Source: Hyphomicrobium sulfonivorans (GTDB taxonomy: Bacteria; Pseudomonadota; Alphaproteobacteria; Rhizobiales; Hyphomicrobiaceae). From it: DNA of 64,000 nt. Positions 33,073 to 40,813 of this stretch are shown piece after piece; position 1 is the stretch's first letter; every line of letters starts with the position of its first letter. The translations under genes and the position numbers were made by a program. Under the pieces are notes generated by a model. It made no database searches, was not told the origin of the DNA, and saw only the letters and a list, made by a program, of their open reading frames with translations. The stretch lies in contig NZ_PZPO01000004.1 in NCBI RefSeq assembly GCF_013306565.1, positions 434,001-498,000 of the forward strand, read 5' to 3'.

Positions 33073-34383
33073 ATGGAAGTTATAAAGAAGTCGATTTTTA
33101 CGCACTCTCCGCTTGTCTTGATGCTGGTGGTGACCGCTTGGTTGACGTTGGGTGCTGCAGCGACGGGACATTTGGTTGCTGTACTCGGTCTGCTGATCTT
33201 CGGGGCAGTTCTTGCCGGCACATACGCTGCTTTAAATACATTCCCGGTACACATAGCGCGTCCCCGCTCGTTGATTGATGGCAATCTCGCGGATGCACTT
33301 GTCTGGCTGGTTGGGCTCGCTGCCATTGCCATTTCTCTGATGCACCATATCTGGTTTGATGGCTTCACTTTGTTCAGCGCTGGCCAGGCCGAGAATAACG
33401 TCGGCGCCGCTCTGGTACGTCAGAACGCGACTGCGTCACTCCCAACTTGGATGATGTATGCCAGCCAGATCACCTCACGATGCCTCTTCCCCATCGCGGC
33501 CGTAATAGCTTTGTGGCGCGGGAAACATGCTCTCGCCATATGCATTCTCGCATTCGGCCTGCTGTACTCCGCATGCCTTATGCAGAAGAGCGGCCCCATT
33601 CTGCTGCTACTGCCAACGATCCTGCTGCTGATCCATAAGCGGCGTTATATTTTTGCGGGCATCGCTACCACAACGGCTGTCGTTACGGTTCTCGCTCTGG
33701 GGTTTCTGGCCAATCCGACTTTGACCAGAACAAAACAATCTGTTGCTGTCGTGGATACCGGATCAATCGTTACCGGCTCGATCGCTACCGAGCCTGTCGA
33801 TACTCGATCAGTCGTTACCGAAACCGTCGTTGCTGAAACAGCCGCTGCCGAATCTCACAGGCCGCCGCTCAACACCGCGGGTCGGCTGAGCAAGCTGGGC
33901 AACAGCTTGCTTTTTCGCGTGGCGATTGTTCCCGGAGAAGTCGCATCCGAATGGTTCAGCGTATTCCCGGAGAAGCGCAGTTTCGGATACGGCTGCGGTT
34001 ATCGTTTTCTGGCGCCGTTAGTTGATTGCGAATTCCAGAATTACGCGCGACTCATCTACGACGACTTTTATAAGGTCGAGGTCTCCAAAGGCCTTCAGGG
34101 GACGGTGAATGCAGCTTCGATGATGACCGCCTATGCCAATTTCGGTTGGCCGGGTCTGGTGGGCAGTGCCGTGTTGCACGCGTTGATCGCATGGGTGCTG
34201 ATGATGATGTTCGCGCGTACGCCGGAACTCCTGCTGCCTATCAATGCCACCTACATCTTCCTGCTGAGTTCAGGTGACCTGTTCACGATGTTGCTGTCGG
34301 GAGGCTGGGGGCTGGCCATACTTCTGGGCGCGTATGTGTATCCGCCCACAGCCCCACGCGAGGCCGCCATTGCCGCGCGTTAG
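33073..34383 (+). CDS. Polysaccharide polymerase-like membrane protein
   Basis: The 436-residue protein has about nine to ten membrane helices (LVLMLVVTAWLTLGAAATGH, LAVLGLLIFGAVLAG-type segments) and one large soluble loop at about 218-300. Such an arrangement, next to a flippase and glycosyltransferases, suggests a Wzy-like or O-antigen-ligase-like role, but no signature proves it. The loop opens with imperfect repeats (VVDTGSIVTGSIATEPVDT, then RSVVTETVVAETAAAES) built from a valine-threonine-acid unit. The final helices end VYPPTAPREAAIAAR. The name is inferred mainly from context. Confidence 0.6.
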   Translation: MEVIKKSIFTHSPLVLMLVVTAWLTLGAAATGHLVAVLGLLIFGAVLAGTYAALNTFPVHIARPRSLIDGNLADALVWLVGLAAIAISLMHHIWFDGFTLFSAGQAENNVGAALVRQNATASLPTWMMYASQITSRCLFPIAAVIALWRGKHALAICILAFGLLYSACLMQKSGPILLLLPTILLLIHKRRYIFAGIATTTAVVTVLALGFLANPTLTRTKQSVAVVDTGSIVTGSIATEPVDTRSVVTETVVAETAAAESHRPPLNTAGRLSKLGNSLLFRVAIVPGEVASEWFSVFPEKRSFGYGCGYRFLAPLVDCEFQNYARLIYDDFYKVEVSKGLQGTVNAASMMTAYANFGWPGLVGSAVLHALIAWVLMMMFARTPELLLPINATYIFLLSSGDLFTMLLSGGWGLAILLGAYVYPPTAPREAAIAAR

Positions 34384-34725
34384 TCACCGTGGCTCACAAG
34401 GCGCGCATGCAATGCACCGAATTGTTCTACCCGCCTCCATCTACGCCACTCCAGCCAGAGCCGACCTGCAGGGCTTACGCAGCATCACATCGCTCTGAGA
34501 CGGTTCGCTGCGACACTATGGAGGCCGTTCTCGGAACTGCTGTCGCAGCTGGACAGGACTGCGGCAATCCAGGATTAGAACTGCTAGGAAGGCTGCGGCG
34601 CCAGCAGACTGGCCCAGTGCCTCCCGCACCATCCCAATTATCACCACCGCCTTGGGTGCGGCGGCCAAATAGGCTAATTCTCAGCCGGGCAACATCGCAC
34701 CGAACCATTCAGGAGAACCATCACC
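34384..34725. other. Intergenic region, nothing recognised
   Basis: About 340 bases between the polymerase-like gene and bolA. Open frames cross it on both strands, but they lack ribosome-binding sites and known protein features. An AGGAGA site at its end belongs to bolA. Confidence 0.4.
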
Positions 34726-34956
34726 ATGGCCATGGACGCCGGAGAGATTGAGCGCCTCATCAAGGCCCGCTTCCCCGACGCACAGGTCGAGATCCGCGAT
34801 CTCGCGGGCGACGGCGACCATTACGCTGCCCATGTTGTAACAGCCGAATTCAAGGGCAAATCGCGCGTGCAGCAGCACCAGCTGGTCTATGAGGCGTTGG
34901 GCGGTCGCATGGGCGGCGAGCTTCACGCCCTGGCCCTCACCACGGGCACACCCTAG
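34726..34956 (+). CDS. BolA/IbaG family protein
   Basis: The 76-residue protein has the BolA fold: MDAGEIERLIKARFPDAQVE, GDGDHYAAHVVTAEFKGKSR, VQQHQLVYEALGGRMGGELH, ending with the conserved HALALTT. The conserved His in the C-terminal part (QQHQLVY; GELHALAL) coordinates a shared iron-sulfur cluster with monothiol glutaredoxins. The glutaredoxin gene grxD lies 420 bases downstream in the same direction, the usual pairing in Alphaproteobacteria. AGGAGA lies ten bases before the ATG. A cluster of palindromes separates the two genes. Confidence 0.95.
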   Translation: MAMDAGEIERLIKARFPDAQVEIRDLAGDGDHYAAHVVTAEFKGKSRVQQHQLVYEALGGRMGGELHALALTTGTP

Positions 34957-34967
34957 CTTTTGTTTTC

Positions 34968-35006
34968 AGCCCGGCGACTGCCTTTAGGGCAGCCGGCCGC
35001 CGGGCT
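34968..35006. repeat. Intergenic palindrome, copy D
   Basis: Outer stem AGCCCGGCG / CGCCGGGCT, asymmetric loop A versus GCCGG, inner stem CTGCC / GGCAG. It starts 12 bases after the bolA stop codon. Confidence 0.88.
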
Positions 35007-35111
35007 GGAACTTGGGGGCCGGTGTACTCCGGCGAGGCACTCCGGGCAGCCGCCAAGCGCTGAGCCACCCCGCCCTGTGCACTATTCATGCCCCGCTCGG
35101 ATCTCATTTTC

Positions 35112-35152
35112 CGGCCTAGCGGCCGGCGCCCCGCTGGGGAGTCGTCAGGCCG
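35112..35152. repeat. Intergenic palindrome, copy E (degenerate)
   Basis: Outer arms CGGCCT / AGGCCG with GCCGG on the left and T on the right, inner CGCCCC / GGGGAG. Both arms have decayed positions. Confidence 0.6.
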
Positions 35153-35161
35153 AAACAAAAG

Positions 35162-35192
35162 AGCCTGGCGGCCGGCTTCCCGGAGGGAAGAG
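35162..35192. repeat. Intergenic palindrome, copy F (truncated)
   Basis: Only the left arm with the GCCGG element remains (AGCCTGGCGGCCGGCTTCCC, then GGAGGGAAG). The partner arm is missing. Confidence 0.6.
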
Positions 35193-35230
35193 CTAAAAAA
35201 CGCTCCTCCCGGCTCAAATCGCATCTACCC

Positions 35231-35270
35231 AGCCCGGCGGCCGGCTCTGCGCAGCAGAGTCGCCGGGCTC
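35231..35270. repeat. Intergenic palindrome, copy G
   Basis: Outer stem AGCCCGGCG / CGCCGGGCT, loop GCCGG versus T, inner stem CTCTGC / GCAGAG. Its orientation is opposite to copy D. Confidence 0.88.
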
Positions 35271-35375
35271 AATCAACATTGACTTCCCCGCGCCAATCCA
35301 CACATTGCGCTTTAGAAGCGGCGCGCTGATGTTGGTCAATCGCCGCACCGAACTCGATCAAATGGAATTGTCACG

Positions 35376-35732
35376 ATGAGCACCCCCCAGCAGGACGTTG
35401 AAGACTGGATCCGCAAGACGATCGCCGCGAACGACGTCGTGCTGTTCATGAAGGGCAACAAGAACATGCCCCAGTGCGGTTTCTCGGCTCAGGTGGACCA
35501 CATCCTGCGCGCGCTGAACGTCGACTTCAAGGACGTCAACGTGATGCAGGACATGTCGATCCGCGAGGGCATCAAGACGTTCTCGAACTGGCCGACGATC
35601 CCGCAGCTCTACGTGAAGGGCGAGTTTATCGGCGGTTGCGATATCGTCCGTGAGATGCTGCAGGCGGGCGAACTGACGGCGTTGTTCGACGACAAGGGCG
35701 TCGCCTACGACGCAAGCAAGCTGACGGCTTAG
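35376..35732 (+). CDS. grxD: Monothiol glutaredoxin Grx4
   Basis: The 118-residue protein has the CGFS active site at Cys34 in KGNKNMPQCGFSAQVDHIL, the glutathione-binding TFSNWPTIPQLYVKGEF segment and the closing FIGGCDIVREM. It binds and hands on [2Fe-2S] clusters together with BolA. The start ATG has GGAA eight bases upstream. It is followed by a palindrome (copy I) and by a real T-run terminator. Confidence 0.97.
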   Translation: MSTPQQDVEDWIRKTIAANDVVLFMKGNKNMPQCGFSAQVDHILRALNVDFKDVNVMQDMSIREGIKTFSNWPTIPQLYVKGEFIGGCDIVREMLQAGELTALFDDKGVAYDASKLTA

Positions 35733-35745
35733 AGATTTCACTTTT

Positions 35746-35786
35746 GCGCTTGGCGACTGCGCGCTGCACAGGCGGCCGCCATGCGC
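35746..35786. repeat. Intergenic palindrome, copy I
   Basis: Outer stem GCGCTTGGCG / CGCCATGCGC, loop A versus GCGGC, inner CTG / CAG. It starts 14 bases after the grxD stop. Confidence 0.82.
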
Positions 35787-35802
35787 GCAACACGTCGGAT
35801 CG

Positions 35803-35838
35803 AACAAGAAGGGCGCCCACGTGGCCCCTTCTTGTTTT
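35803..35838 (+). terminator. Rho-independent terminator after grxD
   Basis: Stem AACAAGAAGGG / CCCTTCTTGTT with a 12-base loop followed by TT C. It lies just after palindrome copy I, which shows that the palindrome itself is not the terminator here. Confidence 0.8.
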
Positions 35839-36079
35839 CGGTCAGCAGGATGTGTGCTCCACATTTGTTCCACGACTGAATAATCACCTCGTGAGCCCGC
35901 CATTCACGCGCATTAATCCAAACAACTCCGCACACAAACGGGAACAAGTCCCGCCGCGTGACTGCGCAGTATCACTGCACACATCATCCTTCAGACGACT
36001 GCAAAACTGTCGTTGACAACGCGTTGGCCAATCATATCCATGGCCCGTTTTGCGTAGAAATCGGCGCCAGGAGACGCAT

Positions 36080-36445
36080 ATGAAGCGTACGACCGCCACG
36101 CTTGTGGCAGCTATTGCCGGAACACTAATCGCAGCAGGAATGACCAGTGCAATCCCCGCGTTCGCAGCGGACGACGACAAGCACTGGTACTTTGACGTCG
36201 AAAACGACTCTAACGGTACGGTGAACGAGTTCCGCACGCAGGAAGACGGCGAGTGGAGCGAGAACTGGCTGTCGAACCGCCTTGAGCCCGGCGACAAGAT
36301 CAAGCTCGACTTCGAGACGGATGAAGGCCAGTGCGAGGTGCGCACGCAAATTCATCTCACCGATGGAACGTATTTCGATGCGCCCGTCGACTACTGCAAG
36401 GCCAAGACCCTCGTCATTCAGAACAACACGCTGCGCTGGAAATAG
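36080..36445 (+). CDS. Exported protein of unknown function
   Basis: About 121 residues from the ATG at 36080, with CAGGAGA seven bases upstream. The signal peptide (MKRTTATLVAAIAGTLIAAG, then MTSAIPAFA) is cut before ADDDKHWY. The mature part is acidic and beta-rich (YFDVENDSNGTVNEF, SNRLEPGDKIKLDFE) and has two cysteines (GQCEVRTQ and VDYCKAKT). No family is recognised. Palindrome copy J starts nine bases after the stop. Confidence 0.65.
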   Translation: MKRTTATLVAAIAGTLIAAGMTSAIPAFAADDDKHWYFDVENDSNGTVNEFRTQEDGEWSENWLSNRLEPGDKIKLDFETDEGQCEVRTQIHLTDGTYFDAPVDYCKAKTLVIQNNTLRWK

Positions 36446-36453
36446 CGTTCTTT

Positions 36454-36494
36454 GCGCTTGGCGACTGCGCTCCGCACAGCCGGCCGCCAAGCGC
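36454..36494. repeat. Intergenic palindrome, copy J
   Basis: Outer stem GCGCTTGGCG / CGCCAAGCGC (perfect 10 bp), loop A versus GCCGG, inner CTG / CAG with a long apical part. It shows the family structure most clearly. Confidence 0.9.
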
Positions 36495-36541
36495 GGGAAT
36501 GGGCGAGTTCAGCGCTCTCAGACGCAAAAGCCAGAATATCG

Positions 36542-36742
36542 ATGATCTACGGCTCCGACAGCGTAATATCTCATCTCGCAGCCTTTGAACGTACGGGAGC
36601 GATACTCGCGCAGAAGAAGGCGGCGAATGCCTTTGCGATTTTAGTGCTTGCGATGCGGAGGGACTCCGGATCGATCAAAGCCACGGCAACCGAAGACGAA
36701 CTCATGACAATTCTATTCGGCACGCGCAAATTTGAAGGTTAA
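36542..36742 (+). CDS. Possible small protein, 66 residues
   Basis: The frame MIYGSDSVISHLAAFERTGA continues to TILFGTRKFEG. It has a mixed helical look and a plausible ATG, but no clear ribosome-binding site. It lies alone between palindrome J and the PqiA-like gene. It may be a decayed gene or a chance frame. Confidence 0.3.
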   Translation: MIYGSDSVISHLAAFERTGAILAQKKAANAFAILVLAMRRDSGSIKATATEDELMTILFGTRKFEG

Positions 36743-36918
36743 GCACCACACCTTCGATTTTGTAGTAGCTAGCTGCGTTGCACTCGTTTGCGGCCCCACT
36801 TTTGCCGCCTGTGAGCCTTTGAGTAAGCTACCGCCGCCTTGAAGCCGCCGCCCGGCAAAGGGCGCGCGACGAAGCGGGCGTGGCAGCGGCACGGAAAACT
36901 GACGAGGGAACGGCAAAA

Positions 36919-38130
36919 ATGCGCATCGGTGGCCGGCGCTTCCTGTTGAGCTTGGCCATCATCGGCGCCGCCGTATGCCTCGCCCTCGGCATGACGCTGC
37001 CAATCCTGCGGCTCACCAAGTTCATCTTCTGGACCAGCGAATATTCGCTGCTTTCCACCGTCGGCGTGCTGGTGCAGCAGGGGCAGACGTTCCTTGCCAC
37101 CGTGGTGTTCGTATTCTCGATCCTGTTCCCGGTGGTGAAGCTGCTTTATCTGCTGCTGATCTCCACCCTGCCCGCCGCCGAACTGCGCCGCCATTCCCGC
37201 CGTCTGAAAGCCATCGAGTGGGTCGGCAAATGGTCGATGCACGATGTGCTGGTGCTGGCGCTGACGATCTTCTTCCTGAAAAGTCAGGGCATCTACGACG
37301 CCGCCAGCCTGCCCGCCGTCTACTTTTTCACCGCCGGCGTCGCGCTGATGATCCTGTCCTATGCGTGGTTGAAAACCGACGTCAGCTATGCCGCCGGACA
37401 ACCGCCGCCGCTGGAAATGCCGCGCCAGCTTTCGGCCATGCGCAACTTCCTGCTCAGCTTCCTCATCATCCTGGCGACGGTATTCTTCGCCCTCGGCATC
37501 ATCCTGCCGGTGATCCGCTTCACCACCGTCTATGTGTGGACCAACGAGCACTCGATCGCGACCATCATCTGGGCGCTGTATGAGAACAGCGAATACTTCC
37601 TGTGCGCGGTGGTGTTCGCGGTGTCGATCTTCTTCCCGTTCCTGAAGCTGTTCTATCTGCTGACGTTGGTGACATCGCCGGATCTTTCGCCGGAGTTCCG
37701 CCGCCGCTCATTCTCGACCATGGAATGGCTGGGCCGCTATTCGATGACTGACGTGATGGTGCTGGCGCTGATGATCTTCTACGTCAATTCGTCCGGCTAC
37801 ACGGAAGCGGTGGTGATGCCGGGCGTCTACTTCTTTGCGGCCTCCGCCATCATCACCATGCTGGCCTATGGCTGGGCCAACACCGTGCCGCCGCGCGGCA
37901 GGGCAACGGATGCGGCTGCTGCGCTAGCAGCGGCCGATGCCTCACCGGGCGATCCAGTTGCCACGCCATCAAGCGGCGCGCGTCCATCCGGTTCCGCTTC
38001 GCCTGAGATTGCATCAGCGCACGCGATACAGCCCGCAACCACAGCGCCCACAAATGCTGCCGGTCAGGTCGTTACACTGCCCACCAACCCCGGACGCCGC
38101 TATCACCCAACCACCGAACCGGCGGAATAA
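36919..38130 (+). CDS. Tandem PqiA-like membrane protein
   Basis: About 403 residues from the ATG at 36919 (GAGGGA nine bases upstream); a GTG at 36880 is in frame. Two homologous PqiA domains of four membrane helices each: MRIGGRRFLLSLAIIGAAVC with SLLSTVGVLVQQGQTFLATV, and MRNFLLSFLIILATVFFALG with SIATIIWALYENSEYFLCAV. The repeated motifs are EWVGKWSMHDVLVLAL and EWLGRYSMTDVMVLAL. The zinc-binding Cys motifs of classical PqiA are absent. The C-terminal ~75 residues are a low-complexity Ala/Pro/Ser/Thr tail. The family is linked to lipid transport between membranes (PqiABC), but pqiB and pqiC are not adjacent. The CRISPR array starts 83 bases after the stop. Confidence 0.85.
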   Translation: MRIGGRRFLLSLAIIGAAVCLALGMTLPILRLTKFIFWTSEYSLLSTVGVLVQQGQTFLATVVFVFSILFPVVKLLYLLLISTLPAAELRRHSRRLKAIEWVGKWSMHDVLVLALTIFFLKSQGIYDAASLPAVYFFTAGVALMILSYAWLKTDVSYAAGQPPPLEMPRQLSAMRNFLLSFLIILATVFFALGIILPVIRFTTVYVWTNEHSIATIIWALYENSEYFLCAVVFAVSIFFPFLKLFYLLTLVTSPDLSPEFRRRSFSTMEWLGRYSMTDVMVLALMIFYVNSSGYTEAVVMPGVYFFAASAIITMLAYGWANTVPPRGRATDAAAALAAADASPGDPVATPSSGARPSGSASPEIASAHAIQPATTAPTNAAGQVVTLPTNPGRRYHPTTEPAE

Positions 38131-38213
38131 CAACGAAACTTGAACTGCGTTCAATTCGGTACCGTTCTTTGACATCGGAATTTGTAATTCGTACCAATGG
38201 GTTGCAGCGAAGA
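38131..38213 (+). promoter_or_regulatory. Candidate CRISPR leader
   Basis: The 83 bases between the PqiA-like stop codon and repeat 1 are clearly richer in A and T than the array (for example TTTGACATCGGAATTTGTAA). The degenerate repeat at the other end supports this side as the leader. It is short for a leader, and the array may also be read through from the upstream gene. Confidence 0.5.
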
Positions 38214-38790
38214 GTGTTCCCCGCATGCGCGGGGCTGAACCCGAAGAGATGCTGCCGTGATTTCGAGGGGTGATGTGTTCCCCGCACGCGCGGGGCTGAA
38301 CCGTACGGTCAGCAGTTCGCCGTGCCGACCGAGCCGTGTTCCCCGCACGCGCGGGGCTGAACCCTCTTTCGCCTCGATAGCGCGCAACAGCGTCTGGTGT
38401 TCCCCGCACGCGCGGGGCTGAACCGAGCCCCACGCGGGGGCGGTGTGGGGCTACTTGGTGTTCCCCGCACGCCCGGGGCTGAACCGCACGAGGGCGGCAC
38501 GCCGGTCTGGAGTTCGGCGTGTTCCTCGCATGCGCGGGGCTGAACCGCATCGAAGCGCAGGAGGCGCACGCAGCATGAAGTGTTCCCCGCACGCGCGGGG
38601 CTGAACCGTTCATCGTCACCGATTACGCAGCCGCTCTCGCGTGTTCCCCGCACGCGCGGGGCTGAACCGCTCGGCTTACCTGTCATTGCGGCGAATGAAA
38701 CGTGTTCCCCGCACACGCGGGGTTGAACCGATTCCACTCAGACGTGGAGCGGTCGGGGTCACGTGTTCCCCGCACGCGCGGGGCTATCTC
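38214..38790 (+). CRISPR. Type I-E-like CRISPR array, 10 repeats and 9 spacers, no cas genes
   Basis: Ten copies of a 28-base repeat begin at 38214, 38275, 38336, 38397, 38458, 38519, 38580, 38641, 38702 and 38763, an exact 61-base period with 33-base spacers. The repeat starts GTGTTCCCCGC and ends GCGGGGCTGAACC, with the I-E-type hairpin CCCCGC..GCGGGG. Seven of nine spacers begin with G, so the unit may be 29 plus 32. The last repeat has lost its end (GGGGCTATCTC), which marks the trailer on the right. Substitutions occur in repeats 1 and 6 (GCATGCGC), 5 (GCCCGGGG), 6 (TTCCTCGC) and 9 (GCACACGC and GGGGTTG). Transcription is therefore most likely rightward from a leader in 38131-38213. No cas gene is in the window. 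Confidence 0.95.
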
Positions 38791-38990
38791 CCGGTGCGAG
38801 CTGACGCACCGACCACAGGCTGCCCCTCTCGCGAATCTCAGCTACATTCGCAACCGGCGTCGCCTGCGCCTCCCCCCTCCAATCGGGAAAGCACACTGCA
38901 TGCAGGGCATTTTGCAAAATCGCGAACCGACCTGTCGGGCCTTGCATAAGGAGGGATTGCTCGAACTGCCCGCTACAGGAGGTTTTCGAC

Positions 38991-39695
38991 GTGTCCCTCT
39001 CCGCTCCGATCTACGTGCTCAAGCGCAAGGCAAAGCAGCTCAGTCGCGCCAGCAACATCCCGCTTCACGACGCGCTCGATAGAATAGCCGTCCAGGAAGG
39101 CTTCACGCGCTGGAGCCTGCTTGCAGCGCATGCAGCGTCGGTCACTACGGCGGCAAAGCTGTTTGCGCGTCTGACAGCCGGAGATCTGCTGCTCATCGGC
39201 GCCCGCCCCGGCCAGGGCAAGACGTTGCTGAGCCTGCAACTCGCCGTCGAAGCCATGCAAGCGGGCAGGCGTAGCGCTTATTTCACGCTTGAGTACGGCG
39301 AGCGCGAAGTTGCCTCCCGGTTCAACGCGCTTGGCGTCACGTCCGAAGCCTATCGCAATCTTTTCACTCTCGACTGTTCCGACGCCATCAGTGCTGACCA
39401 CATCATCCTACGTCTGATGGATGCGCCAGCGGGCACGCTTGTCGTCGTCGATTATCTGCAGATTCTGGATCAGGATCGCTCAAAGCCACCGCTTGCCGCA
39501 CAAGTGCAGGCGTTGCGTACGTTCGCACGCGAGCGCGGATTGCTGTTTGTATTCGTCTCGCAGATCGATCGCTCTTTCGATCCCGACGTGAAGCCGTGTC
39601 CGGACGTCGGTGACGTTCGCCTTCCCAACCCGCTCGACCTGTCGCTGTTTTCCAAGACGTGCTTCCTGCACGGCGACACGGTTTGCTTCACCTAG
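38991..39695 (+). CDS. DnaB-like RecA-fold ATPase
   Basis: The 234-residue protein starts at GTG, with AGGAGG eight bases upstream. Residues 1-55 form a short helical N-terminal region (YVLKRKAKQLSRASNIPLHD). Then comes a single RecA-type domain: Walker A GARPGQGKT (70-78), a Glu in FTLEYGE (101) that matches the DnaB FSLE position, and Walker B LVVVDYLQIL (150-159), like the DYLQL of DnaB. A DnaB-type arginine finger is not obvious. It lacks the DnaB N-terminal domain and is half its length, so it is not the replicative helicase. It lies 200 bases downstream of the CRISPR array in the same direction. Function unknown. Confidence 0.75.
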   Translation: MSLSAPIYVLKRKAKQLSRASNIPLHDALDRIAVQEGFTRWSLLAAHAASVTTAAKLFARLTAGDLLLIGARPGQGKTLLSLQLAVEAMQAGRRSAYFTLEYGEREVASRFNALGVTSEAYRNLFTLDCSDAISADHIILRLMDAPAGTLVVVDYLQILDQDRSKPPLAAQVQALRTFARERGLLFVFVSQIDRSFDPDVKPCPDVGDVRLPNPLDLSLFSKTCFLHGDTVCFT

Positions 39696-39794
39696 CGCTG
39701 GCGACTCCGCTGCACCCATCCGCGTTGGCGGCCGGCTTCGCGTCGCTCTTCCGCGTTGGCGGCCGGCTCCGCGCAGGCGGAGTCGCCAATGCGC
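39695..39794. repeat. Composite palindrome cluster, copy K
   Basis: Three elements in 100 bases: a left half (GCGCTGGCGACTCCGC at 39695), a right half (GCGTTGGCGGCCGGCTTCGC around 39722) and a full copy (39752-39794) with outer GCGTTGGCG / CGCCAATGCGC, loop GCCGG versus T, and inner CTCCGC / GCGGAG. It begins at the last base of the DnaB-like gene stop codon. It looks like one copy inserted into or duplicated beside another. Confidence 0.8.
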
Positions 39795-39808
39795 AGAAAA
39801 AAGCAAAC

Positions 39809-39839
39809 AAAAAAGGCCCCCGAAACCGGGGGCCTTTTG
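39809..39839. terminator. Bidirectional terminator between the DnaB-like gene and rpsD
   Basis: Stem GGCCCCCG / CGGGGGCC with an AAAC loop, flanked by A-run and T-run on both sides; the T-run is longer for the minus strand, so it mainly serves rpsD. Confidence 0.88.
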
Positions 39840-39890
39840 AAATCTGTTTGCGCGTAGTGCGCACCGATTAACGCGAGTAGAACGCACCCG

Positions 39891-40508
39891 TTAGCGCGAG
39901 TAGAACTCGACCACCAGGTTCGGTTCCATGTGCACCGGATACGGCACATCCGACAGGGTCGGAACGCGCACGTACTTGGCGGTCATACGGCCGTGATCGA
40001 CTTCCAGATAATCCGGCGTGTCGCGCTCGGCGCTCTTGACGGCTTCCAGAACCATCGGCAGCTGACGCGACTTCTCGCGCACTTCAACAACGTCGCCAAC
40101 CTTGACGCGATAGCTCGAAACCGTCACGCGGCGGCCGTTGACCAGCACGTGGCCATGGCTGACGAACTGGCGGGCGGCGAACACGGTCGGCACGAACTTG
40201 GCGCGATAGACAACGGCATCCAGACGGCGCTCCAGCAGGCCGATGATGAGCTCGGAAGTCGAACCCTTCATGCGCGAAGCTTCAACGTAGATCTTGTGGA
40301 ACTGGCGCTCGTTGAGGTTCGCGTAGTAGCCCTTCAGCTTCTGCTTCGCCTTGAGCTGCTGACCGTAGTCGGACAGCTTCTGCATGCGACGCTCGCCATG
40401 CTGGCCAGGACGCGACTCACGGCGGTTGATCGGGCTCTTCGGACGGCCCCAGATGTTCTCGCCAAGGCGGCGATCGATCTTGTACTTGGCGCGAATGCGC
40501 TTGGTCAT
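39891..40508 (-). CDS. rpsD: 30S ribosomal protein S4
   Basis: 205 residues from the ATG at 40508, with GGAG nine bases upstream; the frame open further upstream is not part of the protein. It begins [20 protein letters not shown], carries the conserved [18 protein letters not shown] and [18 protein letters not shown], the S4 RNA-binding domain [20 protein letters not shown] and ends [12 protein letters not shown]. It nucleates small-subunit assembly. The gene stands alone, unlike the alpha-operon placement in enteric bacteria. Confidence 0.98.
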   Translation of the reverse strand: MTKRIRAKYKIDRRLGENIWGRPKSPINRRESRPGQHGERRMQKLSDYGQQLKAKQKLKGYYANLNERQFHKIYVEASRMKGSTSELIIGLLERRLDAVVYRAKFVPTVFAARQFVSHGHVLVNGRRVTVSSYRVKVGDVVEVREKSRQLPMVLEAVKSAERDTPDYLEVDHGRMTAKYVRVPTLSDVPYPVHMEPNLVVEFYSR

Positions 40509-40634
40509 GTAACAGCACTCCAGCGGGTTGCTTGATGTGGCTTGGAGCGCCCCCTCCTCTGCACTCACGGCCTCCGATCAGGAAGCCTTAGAGCGCCGAC
40601 AGGCAGCCCCGAAAGGCCGCCACAGGTGCGCAAT

Positions 40635-40667
40635 GAAAAACACGGGCCCGATAGTCTGGCCCGCGTC
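40635..40667 (-). terminator. Terminator after the exported protein gene
   Basis: On the minus strand, GCGGGCC and GGCCCGT pair around a 9-base loop and are followed by GTTTTTC. It lies between the exported protein and rpsD, both on the minus strand. Confidence 0.6.
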
Positions 40668-40813
40668 AACCGGCTTGATACAGACAGGCGACGGCCCCGT
40701 CAACCGTCTGCGCCGGAAAAGACAAAGAGAAAAGGCAAGAGAATCAGGGCCGGCAGCAGGATATCGCCGCCGTTAGCTAAGCGGCGCGCCCCCAGGACGC
40801 GCCGTATTACTAA

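Noticed and set aside
34389-34751. Possible 120-residue gene running into bolA
   Set aside because: No ribosome-binding site, Pro/Ser-rich random-looking protein, and it overlaps the clear bolA start.
35746-35838. Palindromes as the terminators of upstream genes
   Set aside because: The grxD and icd genes have separate T-run terminators next to a palindrome, and most palindromes lack T-runs, so termination is not their common role.
38014-38737. Minus-strand and plus-strand frames giving repeated PRVRGT / FSPARAGNT / FPAHAGLNR peptides
   Set aside because: These are translations of the CRISPR repeats, a well-known annotation artefact, not proteins.
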